From: Paulownia fortunei
Taxonomy: Eukaryota > Streptophyta > Magnoliopsida > Lamiales > Paulowniaceae
DNA length: 64,000 nucleotides
NCBI GenBank assembly: GCA_019321725.1
Contig: CM033120.1
Span: forward strand, 8,437,694-8,501,693
Direction: 5' to 3'
Made by a program: the position numbers and the translations under genes. The notes under the pieces are model-generated. The model was not told the origin of the DNA. It saw only the letters and a list, made by a program, of their open reading frames with translations, and ran no database searches. Shown in pieces: positions 1 through 10,572 of this stretch (positions are counted from its first letter, which is position 1; every line of letters begins with the position of its first letter).

Positions 1-152
1 ATTCATATATTTTGATTCACATAAACTCCATCTTTTTAGAAATATAAACTTGAATTCTTCAAACAACTTTCTTGTGGATCGACCTCGAACTCACGAAAAA
101 TTTATTATTTAATACAACCTGCACTTGGGTTTGCAACCTTAAAGTTGTAGCA
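1..152 (+). repeat. 3' end of the 5' LTR of element A
   Basis: The segment matches the 3' ends of the LTRs at 28483-30220 (inverted) and 36150-36574: a shared block covering GGATCGACCTCG and TTTGCAACCTTAAAGTT, ending in a CA dinucleotide at 152. The primer binding site follows six bases later. The rest of the LTR lies outside the window. Confidence 0.8.
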
Positions 153-158
153 AGGTTT

Positions 159-176
159 TGGCGTCGTTGCTGGGGA
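159..176 (+). other. Primer binding site, tRNA-Asp type
   Basis: TGGCGTCGTTGCTGGGGA differs at two places from the complement of the 3' end of plant tRNA-Asp (TGGCGCCGTTGCCGGGGA), the primer site usual in Athila and Tat elements. It lies just after the LTR end, where minus-strand DNA synthesis would be primed. Confidence 0.85.
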
Positions 177-352
177 AGGCAAGGTAAGTATTCAGGTTTG
201 TTAATATTTTTTCTTTGTAAATATAGTTTGTTTGTTTTCTTTATGAATATATGGTTATATGGTATCGTAGTGATAATTCTCGACGTTTAGTTAGAAATAA
301 TTCTGAAACATTGTTTGAAAATTTATTTGAATTATCTCCACACACTTCCACC

Positions 353-1578
353 ATGACTGAAAATAAAAGTGTATAGGATGAAAATGAGAATCAACAAGTG
401 CGTACCATGCGTTATCACTTGCAACCTCCTCGAAATTCTTTTCCTGAATGCAAATAACTTTTGATTCAAGTCAGGTATGATCCCTTTACTTTCTAATTTT
501 CATGGTTTAGACTCTGAAAGCCCTTACTTGCATTTAAAAGAATTTGATAAAGTATGTGCCACTTTTGATGATCAAACTTGCACAAATGAGATTGTTAAGC
601 TCAAATTATTTCCTTTCTCTTTAAAAGATAATAGCAAAAAATTAGTTTAATTCTTTAAAACATAGGTCAATTGGCACTTGGCAAGAAATGCAAGATGAAT
701 TTTTGAAAAAATTCTTTCCAACTCATAAAACTAATGCTTTGAAAAGACAAATTCAATTTTTTTCTCAAAATTCGAATGAAGCTTTCTTTCAATGTTGGGA
801 AAGATTTAAAGATTTTTTGAATTCATGCCCACATCATGGTTTTGAAAAATGGCGCTTAATTAGTTTCTTCTATGAAGGTTTAGCTCTTGAAACAAAATAA
901 TTTGTTGAAATAATGTGTAATGGTGAGTTTCTTGATAAAGAACCTGATGAAGCCCTAGAATATCTAGATCATTTGGCAGAAAACTCTCAATCATGACATA
1001 ATGTTAATTCTTCTGAAGGTTCTATTAGATCTAATCTTGCTAATAGTAATAAAGAAAAATATTACCTTAGCTAAGAAAATGATCTAAATACTAGGCTTGC
1101 TAGTTTAACAAGAAAAGTTGAAGCCCTGGAACTTAAAAAAGTAAAAGAAATCAAATCTGTGTAAGAGGAAGAAGTTTGTAGTAATTGTGAACTTTTGGGG
1201 CACTCCAACAATAAATGTCCAAATATTCTAGTACAAGCAAATTTCATGAACACATTCAAAAAACCTTTTCATTTTTCATATTCTGAAACTTACAATTCAC
1301 AATGGAGAAATCATCCCAATTTCAGTTGGCGAGATGATAATCGTGTAAAACCGCTGCATTCACAAAAACCACCAAACTTTCATTTTTATCCAACTCCACA
1401 TACAAAATCGATTGAGGAGACTTTGCAAGCATTTATGCATGAACAAATAAATATCAATAATCAGACTTCACAAGCTATCAATGAGATCAGAAGCACACTT
1501 TCAACACTGACAGCTTCTTTGCGTACTCATGAAAAAGGTAAATTTCATGTTCAACCTCAACCTAATCCTTCCACTTAG
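353..1578 (+). pseudogene. gag: gag of element A (broken)
   Basis: Structural polyprotein of the retrotransposon, which would form the cytoplasmic particle. A Met at 353 (MTENKS) is conserved in the second copy at 25055, although the frame is also open upstream in that copy, so the true start is uncertain. The retrotrans_gag domain is best seen at 688-897 with FLKKFFP, WERFKD and CPHHGF. A CCHC zinc knuckle (CSNCELLGHSNNKC) lies at 1177-1218 with all four ligands intact. The reading frame is interrupted by stops near 375, at 898-900 and near 1163 and shifts frame, so no full Gag is made. Downstream to 1578 is a Q/N-rich linker (1430-1578) leading to the protease. Confidence 0.8.
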
Positions 1579-1779
1579 TGTCATGTTTCTTTTTCAAGTA
1601 AAAATACAGTCAAGGAGGCTAATTCAGTTACAACTCTTCGAAATGGAAAAATTATTGACAAGACTATTCATCCCAAGGAGAAAGTTTCTAATCCACCTCC
1701 AGAAATGAAAAATAGAAATACTCTCAACGACGAAGATAAGTGTGAAAATAATGAAAAAGAAAATATTTACCTCCAGCAC

Positions 1780-2430
1780 CCTTTCCTCAAAGATTGCAAG
1801 CAACTCAGAAATTGAACTCAGATGCTGAAATTTTTGAAATTTTTAAACAAGTGAAGATTAATATTCCATTGTTGGATGCAATCAAGCAAGTTCCACCTTA
1901 TGCCAAATTTTTGAAAGATTTGTGTACAATCAAAAGAAAACATCATGTACAAAACAAGGCATTTTTAACTAAAAGTGTTAGTTCAATCATTCAACAATTC
2001 ACTCCACCCAAGTACAAAGATCTAGGTTGTCCAACCATTTCATGTATCATAGGAAACACTAGAATAGAGCGTGCTTTGCTTGATTTTGGTGCTAGTGTAA
2101 ATCTTCTACCTTTCTCAGTTTATGAACAGTTAGGTTTGGGAGAACTTAAAACAACTTCTGTTGTACTCCAACTAACTAACCGTTCGATTAAAGTTCCAAA
2201 GGGAATAGTAGAAGATGTGTTGGTACAAATTGATAAGTTTTACTTTTCAGTTGATTTCATTGTTTTGGACACAGAGCCTGTTGCACAAACACATACATGA
2301 ATTCCTATCATTTTGGATCGTCCTTTTCTTGCAACTTCAAATGCTTTAATGAATTGTAGGAATGGTATTTTGAAGTTATCATTTGGAAATATGACTTTGG
2401 AACTAAATATGTTTAATGTTTGTATGCAAC
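1780..2430 (+). pseudogene. Aspartic protease domain of element A pol
   Basis: Retroviral-type aspartic protease that would cut the Gag-Pol polyprotein. The frame at 1794-2297 runs through a conserved lead-in (EIFKQVKINIPLLDAIKQVP, then YAKFLKDLC) to the active-site segment LDFGASVNLLP at about 2078-2110. The catalytic triplet is in its Athila-type DxGAS form with F instead of the usual L. A stop at 2298-2300 breaks the frame. The domain continues in 2313 onward with the ILDRPFLATSNA segment, matching the usual ILGRPFL motif. A diverged counterpart lies at 31690-32400. Confidence 0.8.
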
Positions 2431-3730
2431 CTGCAGAAGATATCGAAGTACACGAAGTGGATTCAATTGAGGAACTTGTTCATGAATACTTTACTACTAC
2501 TAACTCTTTAAATTCTTTGGAGACTTGTTTCAAAAGTGAAAGTATTTGTAAAAAGGCACACACTAATACTATCTCTGAATTTTTGCAGGTACAAGAAAAA
2601 TATTTTTGGAAGCCAAGGTTCGAAAAACTTTCATCATCAACAGTAAAACCTATTCCATCAAGTATTAAAGCTCTCGTGGTTGATTTAAAACATTTGTCAG
2701 TTAATTTGAAATACTCTTTCTTAGGTAAGAATGAGACTTTTTTAGTAATAGTTTCTTCCAAACTTGATGCATCTCAAGAAGGTAAGTTGATCAAAACTCT
2801 AAAAATGCATAAGAATGCTTTAGGATGGACCATTGTTGATATTAAAGGTATTAATCCTTTCATTTGCACACATAACATCTATCTAGAGGAAAATGCTAAA
2901 CCTTATAGAGAAATACAACGAAAGGTAAATCCTAATATGAAAGAAGTAGTGAGAAATGAAATCATTAAACTCTTAGATAATGGAATCATTTATCATATTT
3001 CTGATAGCAAATGGGTAAGTCCTACTCAAGTTGTACCTAATAAATCTGGAGTTACTGTAGTCAAGAATGAGAATGATGAATTAATTCCAACTAGAACTGT
3101 TACTGGTTGGCGAATATGCATTGATTATAGAAAACTCAACTCAATTACTAGAAAAAATCATTTTCCATTACCTTTCATGGATTAAATTTTAGAAAGAGTT
3201 GCGGGACACGAATTTTATTACTTTTTAGATAGATATTATGGGTATAATCAAATTGTAATTGTACTTGAAGATCAAGAGAAAACAACTTTTACATGTCCTT
3301 TTGGTACTTTTGCATATCGAAGGATGACTTTTGGATTATGTAATGCACCAGTTACATTCCAACGATGCATGCTTAGTATTTTTAGTGACATGGTTGAACG
3401 TTTTTTTGAAGTCTTCATGGATGATTTTTCTATTTTTGATAATTCATTTGATGATTGCTTATCTAATTTAGAAAAGGTTTTGATCAGGTGTGCAGAAAAG
3501 AATCTTGTGCTCAATTGGGAGAAATGTCACTTCATGGTAACAACTGGTATTGTTTTTTGACACATTATTTCATCAGAACGTATTGAGGTTGACAAATCTA
3601 AAATTGAGTTAATTACCAATTTGCCAACACCAAAGATTGTAGAGGAGGTTATATCATTTTTAGGACATGCTGGTTTTTATAGAAGATTTATCAAAAAATT
3701 TAGTATAATATCTAAACCTTTGTGTAATCT
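2431..3730 (+). pseudogene. Reverse transcriptase domain of element A pol
   Basis: RNA-dependent DNA polymerase of the element. An N-terminal segment with IKGINPFICTHNI is followed by the substrate-binding region GWRICIDYRKLNSITRKNHFPLPFMD (2313-3182 frame), a stop at 3183, then FGLCNAPVTFQRCM and the catalytic F-MDD-F box inside 3324-3557. The two catalytic aspartates are intact, but stops at 3183, near 3238 and at 3558 disable the protein. The connection segment toward RNase H (GHAGFYRRFI at about 3664-3695) is recognisable in another frame. Length and order fit Ty3 Pol. Confidence 0.85.
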
Positions 3731-4300
3731 TCTAATAAAATATACTATTTTTGAATGAACTGAAAACTATGAATGCTTTTGTTAAACTTAAAAGCATGCT
3801 TATGTCTGCTCCAATTATGCAGCCTCCAAATTGGATTTTACCTTTTGAAATTATGTGTGATGCTAGTGATTATGTTGTTAGAGCTGTCTTGGGACAAAGA
3901 AAAGATAAGAAACCATATGTTATTTACTATGTAAGTAAAACTTTAAATGATGCTCAATTGAATTATACAACAACTGAAAAAGAATTACTTGTTATAGTTT
4001 TTGCATTGGACAAATTTCGATATTATCTTGTTGGTTCACCAATTGTTGTTTTCAATGATCATGTAGCTTTGAAATATATTTTGTCAAAAAAGATGCTAAA
4101 CCAAGACTGATTAGGTGGATTCTCTTACTCCAGGAATTTAATGTTACTATTCGAGATAAAAAAAGAGTAGAGAATGTAGTGGCTGATCATTTGTCGAGAC
4201 TTGTTTGTGATGACTCATTTCAAACCACACCTATTAATTACACTTTCCCTGATGGACAACTATTTAATGTTTTTATTTTACCTTGGTTTGCTGACATTGT
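3731..4300 (+). pseudogene. RNase H domain of element A pol
   Basis: RNase H degrades the RNA strand of the RNA-DNA hybrid. The open frame 3751-4107 contains MCDASDYVVRAVLGQ (first catalytic Asp), YVSKTLNDAQLNYTTTEKELL (catalytic Glu of the TTEKELL motif), [20 protein letters not shown] (the usual TDH has become NDH, retaining Asp) and ALKYILSKK. The frame then closes at 4108, where homologs continue with [13 protein letters not shown]. That segment is visible in another frame at about 4103-4140, followed by VADHLSRL near 4180, the typical end of Ty3 RNase H. Confidence 0.85.
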
Positions 4301-4322
4301 TAATTTTCTTGTGAGATGAAAG

Positions 4323-5573
4323 ATGCCATCGCATTGGAACTCTCAAGACAAAAAGGAGTTTTTGACTGAGGTTAAAAAAATTTATTGGGATGATCCATAC
4401 CTATTCAAATATTGTCCGAATCAAATCTTTCGAAGATGTGTGCCTGACAATGAGATAGGTAATATTGTCAAATTTTGTCATTCAGAAGCATGTGGTGGTC
4501 ATTTTTCTATAAAGAAAACTACTGCAAAAATTTTGCAATGTGGATTTTATTGGCCAACTCTTTTCAAAAACACTTACACTTTCTGCAAAAGTTGTAAAAA
4601 TTTTCAAAAGTTAGGGTCCCTCTCAAAAACAAATATGATGCCCTTACACCCTATCCTTGTGATTGAAATCTTTAACTGTTGGGGTATTGATTTTATGGGG
4701 CCATTTCTATTATCATTTGATTTTCTTTACATATTGGTTGTCATAGATTATATTTCAAAATGGATCGAGGAAATTCCTTGTCAAAACAATGATCACAAAA
4801 TAGTGATAAGATTTTTGAAAGAAAATATTTTAAGTCGATTTGGAATTCCTAGATCTATTATCAGTGATGGGGGGAAACATTTTTGTAACAAAGTTTTTGG
4901 AACTTTAATGAGAAAATATGGAATCATACATAAAGTTGCAACCCCTTATCTCCCTCAGACAAATGGATAAGTTGAACTTGCAAATAGGGAGATAAAATAA
5001 ATTTTAAAGAAAATAGTTAATCCAAACCGTAAAGATTGATCTCTTAGACTTATCGATACACTTTGTGCATATAGAATTGCTTTCAAAACGTCATTAGGCA
5101 TGTCTCCTTATAGGATAGTTTATGAAAAACCTTGTCATTTACTTGTTGAACTTGAACATAAAGCTTATTGGGCAATCAAAATGTTTAATTTCAACCTTGA
5201 TGAAGTTTCAAAATTACACAAATTGCAAATCAATGAACTTCAAGAACTAAGAAATGATGCATATGAGAATTCTAAAATTTATAAAGCAAGAATCAAAGAT
5301 TTTCATGATAATAACATTTCAAGAAAAATATTTGAGGTTGGTCAAAGGGTTTTGCTTTATAATTCTCGATTGCATTTGTTTCCTTGAAAATTGAGATTAA
5401 GGTGGAGTGGTCCTTTTGTTGTAAAAAAAGTATATCCTTATGGGACGATTAATATTGAGAATCTTAGAAATTGTAATATATTCAAAGTAAATGGACAAAG
5501 AGTTAAACCATTTCTAGAAAATCAATTTTCACAAGAGGAAATTCTTTTTTTTTCTAACCCTTGTTACGATTAG
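4323..5573 (+). pseudogene. Integrase of element A pol (broken)
   Basis: Integrase inserts the cDNA into the host genome. The frame 4323-4967 has the HHCC zinc finger (CHSEACGGHF...CKSCKNF, all four ligands present) and the catalytic core with WGIDFMGPF (first Asp) and IISDGGKHF (second Asp). An in-frame stop at 4968 replaces the usual Gln of the TNGQ motif; the third catalytic residue (VELANREI) lies just after it. The core continues in 5100-5384 ([20 protein letters not shown]), and the C-terminal GPFVVKKVYPYGTINI segment is in 5391-5570. No chromodomain is seen, as expected for Athila. Confidence 0.85.
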
Positions 5574-5759
5574 TATTGTATATACTCATTTTCTCTGACT
5601 TTACTTGTTTTGAAAGTTTTTTTTTTCTTTTCCTGGTTAAATGGCGGATAATGGTACTCCGTGGCTATAAAAGTCGGACTTGTTAGTTTCCCAAACTACT
5701 GAAATCTTTGTACGAATTTTCTTTGCTTTTCTCATTCTCTTTTCTTGTTCTTTTCAAAA

Positions 5760-6378
5760 TGGATGGCATTTTTCTAACTCTTAAGAAGCGATTTTCTTTT
5801 CTTCCTAAAAATGTAATTTTGAAAATTTATAAAATTAGGATTGAAAAGATTGAGGATGCTTATGCACAAGGGCATCCCAGAGGACATACGATGGATAATT
5901 GAAGCAAAGGTAAGAGCAAGTGAGTTTTCACATGAGTTTCCAGATTTGCTTACTAGATACATGCCTGGTTTTGGTTAAAATACATATTCAAAAAACGAAG
6001 GGTGAAAAAAATGAAAGTTTGTCACAATTGTGCTAGATGGACTTGCAACAAAAAATGTCGTTCTTTAGGAATGGTCTCTAAAAATCGAGAAGATAAACTT
6101 AAATTCATTATGGATGGACTGAGTAAGGACTCTTTAGATCACATTATATTGACTATTGAGACGCATTCATGTGGATTGGTACAACGTACAATTCTTAATT
6201 TATGGGATCATTTTTGAAATGAATATGAGCTTTATAGTCTTTGAAATCTGACATTAAAAGACTCTGTTTGCCAGTTTATAAGAAAACTGGATGAAAAGCA
6301 TATACTCGACCCATTGAGGGCGTTTAAGTTGTTATTGGATGTAAAACCAGAGGAAGATATGAGTCACAATCACAACTA
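5760..6378 (+). pseudogene. Unidentified ORF between integrase and the LOG-like frame
   Basis: I do not recognise this gene. From a Met at 5760 it reads MDGIFLTLKKRFSFLPKN..., shifts frame near 5870 (EDIRWIIEAKVRASEFSHEF, then FPDLLTRYMPGF), and returns at 6002-6214 with a cysteine cluster CHNCARWTCNKKC, then KFIMDGLSKDSLDHIIL and TIETHSCGL. Further frame-broken pieces run to about 6378 (FIRKLDEKHILDPLRAFKLL). The same 3' two-thirds recur at 33240-33640 in element E, so it belongs to the retrotransposon family. The position is that of the env-like or accessory ORF of Athila and related Ty3 elements. No signal peptide or convincing membrane segment is visible. It could be a highly diverged accessory protein or a second captured gene. 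Confidence 0.5.
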
Positions 6379-6560
6379 AATGTACATTCACATGTAAGTA
6401 AGTAATTTTTAAATTTTGTATGTGTCCTTATTTTTAACCTTTTTGACAAAAGAAAAAGACATGCAATAAATGCATTTCATATTCACACCTCAATAAATAT
6501 CACCGTACTCACTCTATTTTTGCACAACTTATTTTCAAAAAGAAAAAAAATTAAAAAAAA

Positions 6561-7215
6561 ATGGTAGTTTCTTCAACTCCCAAATCCAATTGCATTTATT
6601 TTTTTTTTGGATCCAATCTTGGAAAAAATGGTGAGTTTATAGGGGCAGCCAATAACCTTGGTAGAACTTTAGCAGAGAGAAAAATTCATTTAGTATATGG
6701 GGGAGGCAGTTTGGGGTTAATGGGGAGTGTTGCTATTTCTGCTTATGTAGGAGGTGTCAAAGTTCTAGGAGTTACCCCAAAATCTTTAACAGTACAAAAT
6801 ATCACAGGTATGACCATTGGAGATGAGCTAAAAGTGTCATATATTCAGGACAAAATGCTTAACATATTTAAACAATGCGAATGCATTAATCATTTTACCT
6901 GGTGGTTTTGGTACACTGGAGAAATTATTCCAAGTTGTCTCTTGGGCACAACTCAACATTCACTAAAAACTTATAGGTATTCTTAATATTAATAATTTTT
7001 ATGATGGTTTGCTATCTTTTGTAGATCATGTTATGAAAAAAGATTTTGTTTTACTGTCTGCGAGAAGAATCCTCATTTCTACTCCAACACCTGACCAACT
7101 GATTAATCAACTTCTAACATATGTGTCAGAACCTGATCCAACCTTGGCCAATGTGGATTGGTCCAATAGGAACAATGGTCGAAAATGCAAATTGAATTTG
7201 ACTCTTAGTCTGTAA
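6561..7215 (+). pseudogene. LOG-like cytokinin riboside 5'-monophosphate phosphoribohydrolase, captured copy 1
   Basis: LOG enzymes release active cytokinin bases from their riboside monophosphates in one step. The frame shows the LOG fold in order: N-terminal strand IYFFFGSNLG, AANNLGRTLAER, nucleotide-site motif LVYGGGSLGLMG (about residues 44-55), GVKVLGVTPKSL, ITGMTIGDEL, then after one frame change [44 protein letters not shown] and PTPDQLI. Relative to copy 2, one extra T in the run at 6867-6869 causes the first shift; another shift is needed near 6975-7009. The final Glu of the PGGxGTxxE motif, needed for catalysis in the family, reads Lys. There are no introns, whereas plant LOG genes normally have several. 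It sits between integrase and the 3' polypurine tract. An A-rich stretch (6541-6560) precedes the ATG. Confidence 0.85.
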
Positions 7216-8917
7216 TACTTATTGTTAATAATTTTATCTAATAGTATGTATTTTTTTGTTATTTCAGCTTTATTAGCCACACTTCATGTGATATCTTTCA
7301 AACTCTACTTTTCTATTTATTTTTGACATTGGGGATAATATCTCGATTAGGTTGGGGTGAGGAATAGTTGATATCATGACTTGTGTGTTTTTCTAGTATT
7401 TAAAAAAAAATCAAGTGTGTTTTTTTTATGGGTCCATTGAAAGTATGAAAAATGGTGGCTGAGTAAAGGGTAATTGTAACACTCTTGAGACGCATCCCTA
7501 TTTTTTGCATAACATGACAGGTTTGTGAAGTTTTTAACAAATGTTTGTGAATTACCAATTATTTTTTTTAGTCGTAGAGGTTCTTTCAACTTCAATTATT
7601 AAAATTAAGCATGAATAATATAGTTTGATTGATGATGGATGTTGTTTTGGACTTTGATATTGTTATATGGTTAATATATTTTTGCGATAATTATACTCAA
7701 ATTTTGTTTTGCACAAATAGTTATGTTATTCAGTGTGAAGACAATCATGTCAAAATAGATTGTTCTTATGCCATTGCTCTAATCATCAACATGTAGGGGT
7801 TGAGTATTAGAACTTTTACTTTTGGTCTGTCGAGGCGAACGACTAATAGTGTACCACTAGAAAAATGATTAAGGCATTAGACTTTCTAGCACCATTGGCA
7901 AATCAACTTGTTCCCCATATGATGTTTCAAGAAAACATCCCTCTAGTAAACCACTTTGAGTCTTTCAATAAATAAATATTTTTTTTTGTAACCATATCTT
8001 TTTACCTAGCCTAAATACACTATTATCCAACCCTTGTTCTAAAAATGATTGGAGTTTAAGAGATATTCAATTGACAGTTTGAACTTACAAAAGAAATTTA
8101 GGTTGGAATAGAAGATAAGTGTGGGGGAGTTTCTCTTTTTAAAAAAAACAAGAAATAAAAAAAAAACAATAATAAAAAAAATAGAAAGAAAATAAAATTG
8201 CAAAGTGCTACAAGTTGCAACTAAAAATGAGATGTTGCAAGATGAATAAGAGGGGTCCAATTCGATAACAATAGACCCAAGTATGAAATTTGTGGAGTTT
8301 GAGAATTTTTCATCGATAAATTCTATGTCTCTAATTCTATGAAGTTTTTAGAACATTTGTTGCATCCTATCATTTTATTTCTTAGCTACATCACCACCCT
8401 TTGGCCCCATTACAACCTTTATTGAAGACCTTTTGATTTCGTGTGGTGCCTTTAGTGTAGTGGAGATTTGCACCAAAGGAAGAGCCTATGATGTTTAACT
8501 TTTCTGTTAGAGATTGGGTGATGGTTTTTGTAAGGTTTTATGAGAATTCACTTATTTGAAGAATGCATAGTTTCATCACTATTGACATTAACTGTCCACA
8601 CACACACTTGAGTACGCTTATTATGGAAATGTATTGATTTTTGAATGACTAAGAGTTAAACTCAATACTTGTTTGATTTTATTTCCATATTACTTTGTTG
8701 CTTCATGAGAATAAAAGTTGAAAGATAGTTATTATAGGTGTTTGTGAGTATCATTGTTGGAAACCTTCACGAGACTATAACTCGTCCTCTATGGGTCACC
8801 TAGGGGTTTAAAGGCTTGTTGCATATGCTAAATACAATCGTGATTTCCTACAAAAGTGGATTAGTTTATGTTTGGTTTATATTTGTTTTAAGCTTGCTCG
8901 AGGACAAGCAAGGGTTA
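7216..8917 (+). other. Long 3' noncoding tail of element A
   Basis: I see no coding capacity here. The stretch is conserved in order in element E (34441-36134) and, from about 7590 on, in the reversed nested copy (30236-31560). That marks it as part of the retrotransposon family and not host DNA. Conserved islands include the purine tract at 8118-8129, the block around 8760-8800 (CACGAGACTATAACTCGTCC) and the CTTGCTCGAGGACAAGCAAG block just before the polypurine tract, which is characteristic of many plant Ty3 elements. Long 3' tails of this kind are usual in Athila elements. Confidence 0.7.
8118..8129 (+). other. Internal polypurine-like tract
   Basis: AAGTGTGGGGGA is identical to the first 12 bases of the tract at the 3' LTR edge (8918-8929), exactly 800 bases further on. 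It is conserved at 35398-35409 in element E and at 30992-31003 (inverted) in the nested copy. It may act as a second plus-strand priming site; this is inference. Confidence 0.45.
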
Positions 8918-8931
8918 AGTGTGGGGGAATT
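8918..8931 (+). other. 3' polypurine tract of element A
   Basis: AAGTGTGGGGGAAT abuts the LTR start TGATAAGTGC, the expected place for plus-strand DNA priming. The equivalent in element E is at 36135-36149, less purine-pure because of decay. Confidence 0.75.
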
Positions 8932-9359
8932 TGATAAGTGCATATTTTGATATATTTTTGTATCAAATTCTTTATACTTTTCTTGCTTTATTCTTGTTAA
9001 TATTATTGTTTTATTAATATTTTGTATTAGGGAATAAATGGAAGCATGTTTCTAGACTTGTGAAGTGTTTGTAATTTGAGCATAACTTTATGATCAAAAG
9101 CCCTATGAACCTGAAGTTTATTTCATTTGAAAGCTAAGTGATAGAGATACAACTTTTCTGTTGGAATCTCAGCCCAATTCAGTCTTGATGATAACAAAAA
9201 ATTCATCCAAGTAGTTGCACAAAATGGATCACCAAAATTCGGATCAGAGTTCAACCTACTATGGGAGTTTAGTTGTTGGAAGGACAGTGCATGTATGAGA
9301 CTCGCAACTGAAATAGGTTTACTCACTATTTCACCTAAGACTAGTTTGCCATGATTACT
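8932..9359 (+). repeat. 5' part of the 3' LTR of element A
   Basis: The segment begins TGATAAGTGCATATTTTGAT, like the LTRs at 36150 and (inverted) at 30220. Similarity to the inverted LTR can be followed to about 9215 (the stretch with TTGGAATCTCAGCCCAATTC against its counterpart near 29755) and weakly beyond. The rest of the LTR is missing; a copia LTR starts at about 9360. The exact join is uncertain by tens of bases. Confidence 0.65.
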
Positions 9360-10554
9360 TGTTAGGTGTTCTCATGGATGGTGAGGTTCTTGGAATTAAG
9401 GAGTTAATTCCAAGCGAATTAATTAATTAGATTAATTAATCAAAATAATTTTTATTTATAAGTTGCAAATGTTTTAAGCCCACTACTAGCTTAGTGGTAA
9501 CCCTAAAGGGTCACCCACAAATTTAGAGTGGAATATTTCAAATCTAGGAATTAATCCAAGTAGTTGGATTTTTTTAGTTAATGGGATTAATTTGAGGCTT
9601 AAATTAATTCATTGCATTGAATTAATTAATGGACTTTGTGAAAGTCCAAGCCCAAAATTAAGGTGGCTTTTTATTTGAAAGCCTACTTGAATTATTGAAG
9701 AAATTAAAAAATAAGATAATATGATTTTCTTATTAATTATCTTATGAAAATAATTATAGATATTAAATATCTATCTTGATTGCAATGGAAGAGTCCAACA
9801 CAATCAAGAATAGAGAGAAGGCACCGATTTTGTGGCTATAGAAGTCCACAAAATCGACCACATTCATTATGTGGGGATAGGTTCATTGAATTATTTTTGA
9901 AGAGTTTGATTATTCCAAAATAACTAATTTCAATACAATAAAATATGGGAAATGATGGAAATTATGGGATAATTTTCGGCCACCTATTTTTTTGGATATG
10001 GTCGAAACTTAGAGTGGATGTATCTACCCCAATTTCCGGCCACTTCAAAGAAATAAGAAGAAAAAATCAATTTTCTTCTTCAAACCTTTTTCTCTCTTCC
10101 AAAACCCTTTTTCAAGATAATAAAAAATACTCTTTGATTATTCTATATATTGAATTCTTATTTCCACAAGTTGGATTAAGAATTAATACACACAAAATCA
10201 CTCCAAACTAGATTAGCAAAAGAACTAAGATCACCAGCGAGATTTTTAATTTTGTGTTCTAGTCCAAACGTGAGGACTATCTTTAGAGGGGAGACATTTG
10301 GATCTCTTGTGAATCTTTTTAGATTCTCGAGAGTGATTGTTAGCAATTGATTACTACACACCCTACAGCAACTTGAGTGCATCAAAGGTAAAAATTCAAG
10401 ACTTTATTTACTCTTTTGTAAGACTATCAAAAACTTGCGATTGTTATAGTCACTTCGAACTAGGGGTGATGCAATAATTGTTGTTGCATGTGTTTATTTC
10501 TAAATTAATTTTAAATTCCATTGTGTACACCCTGTAGTTATAGCGAACCCAACA
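9360..10554 (+). repeat. 5' LTR of copia element B
   Basis: A segment starting TGTTAGG and ending CCCAACA (TGTT...AACA termini) lies directly upstream of a canonical copia primer site. It carries AATTAATTAAT-rich stretches and GCCCACTACTAGCTTAGTGG, content common in such LTRs. Length would be about 1.2 kb. The left edge is a best guess from the inverted TGTT/AACA ends; no partner LTR is found in the window to confirm it. Confidence 0.55.
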
Positions 10555-10555
10555 T

Positions 10556-10572
10556 TGGTATCAGAGCCATGG
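10556..10572 (+). other. Copia primer binding site, initiator tRNA-Met type
   Basis: TGGTATCAGAGCCATGG is the standard plant copia primer site complementary to initiator tRNA-Met, two bases after the LTR end CAACA. Confidence 0.85.

Larger units (their letters stand above)
1..9359 (+). mobile_element. Element A: Athila-like Ty3/gypsy LTR retrotransposon carrying a LOG-like gene
   Basis: The element reads in the order 5' LTR end, primer site, gag, protease, RT, RNase H, integrase, unidentified ORF, LOG-like frame, long 3' noncoding tail, polypurine tract and start of the 3' LTR. Protease-RT-RNase H-integrase order is the Ty3 order. The gag (an FFP...K...F...WERFKD..CPHHGF pattern) and the protease (LDFGAS) resemble the plant Athila lineage. 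Every pol section is broken by stops, so this copy is not autonomous. The 3' LTR is cut off by a copia LTR near 9360 and its remainder is not seen downstream. A second copy of the family (24893-36574) confirms that the extra genes belong to the family. Confidence 0.85.

Noticed and set aside
159..176. tRNA gene fragments at the primer sites (also 10556, 36575, 63975)
   Set aside because: Only the 3'-end complement is present, right after LTR ends; no cloverleaf can be formed.
6561..7215. LOG-like frame as a host LOG gene in place
   Set aside because: It lies inside retrotransposon boundaries, has no introns, is broken, and recurs in a second element with the same flanks.
6561..7215. Agrobacterium or other bacterial origin of the LOG-like gene
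   Set aside because: No T-DNA borders or bacterial neighbours; the surrounding sequence is a plant Ty3 element and the motifs fit plant LOGs.
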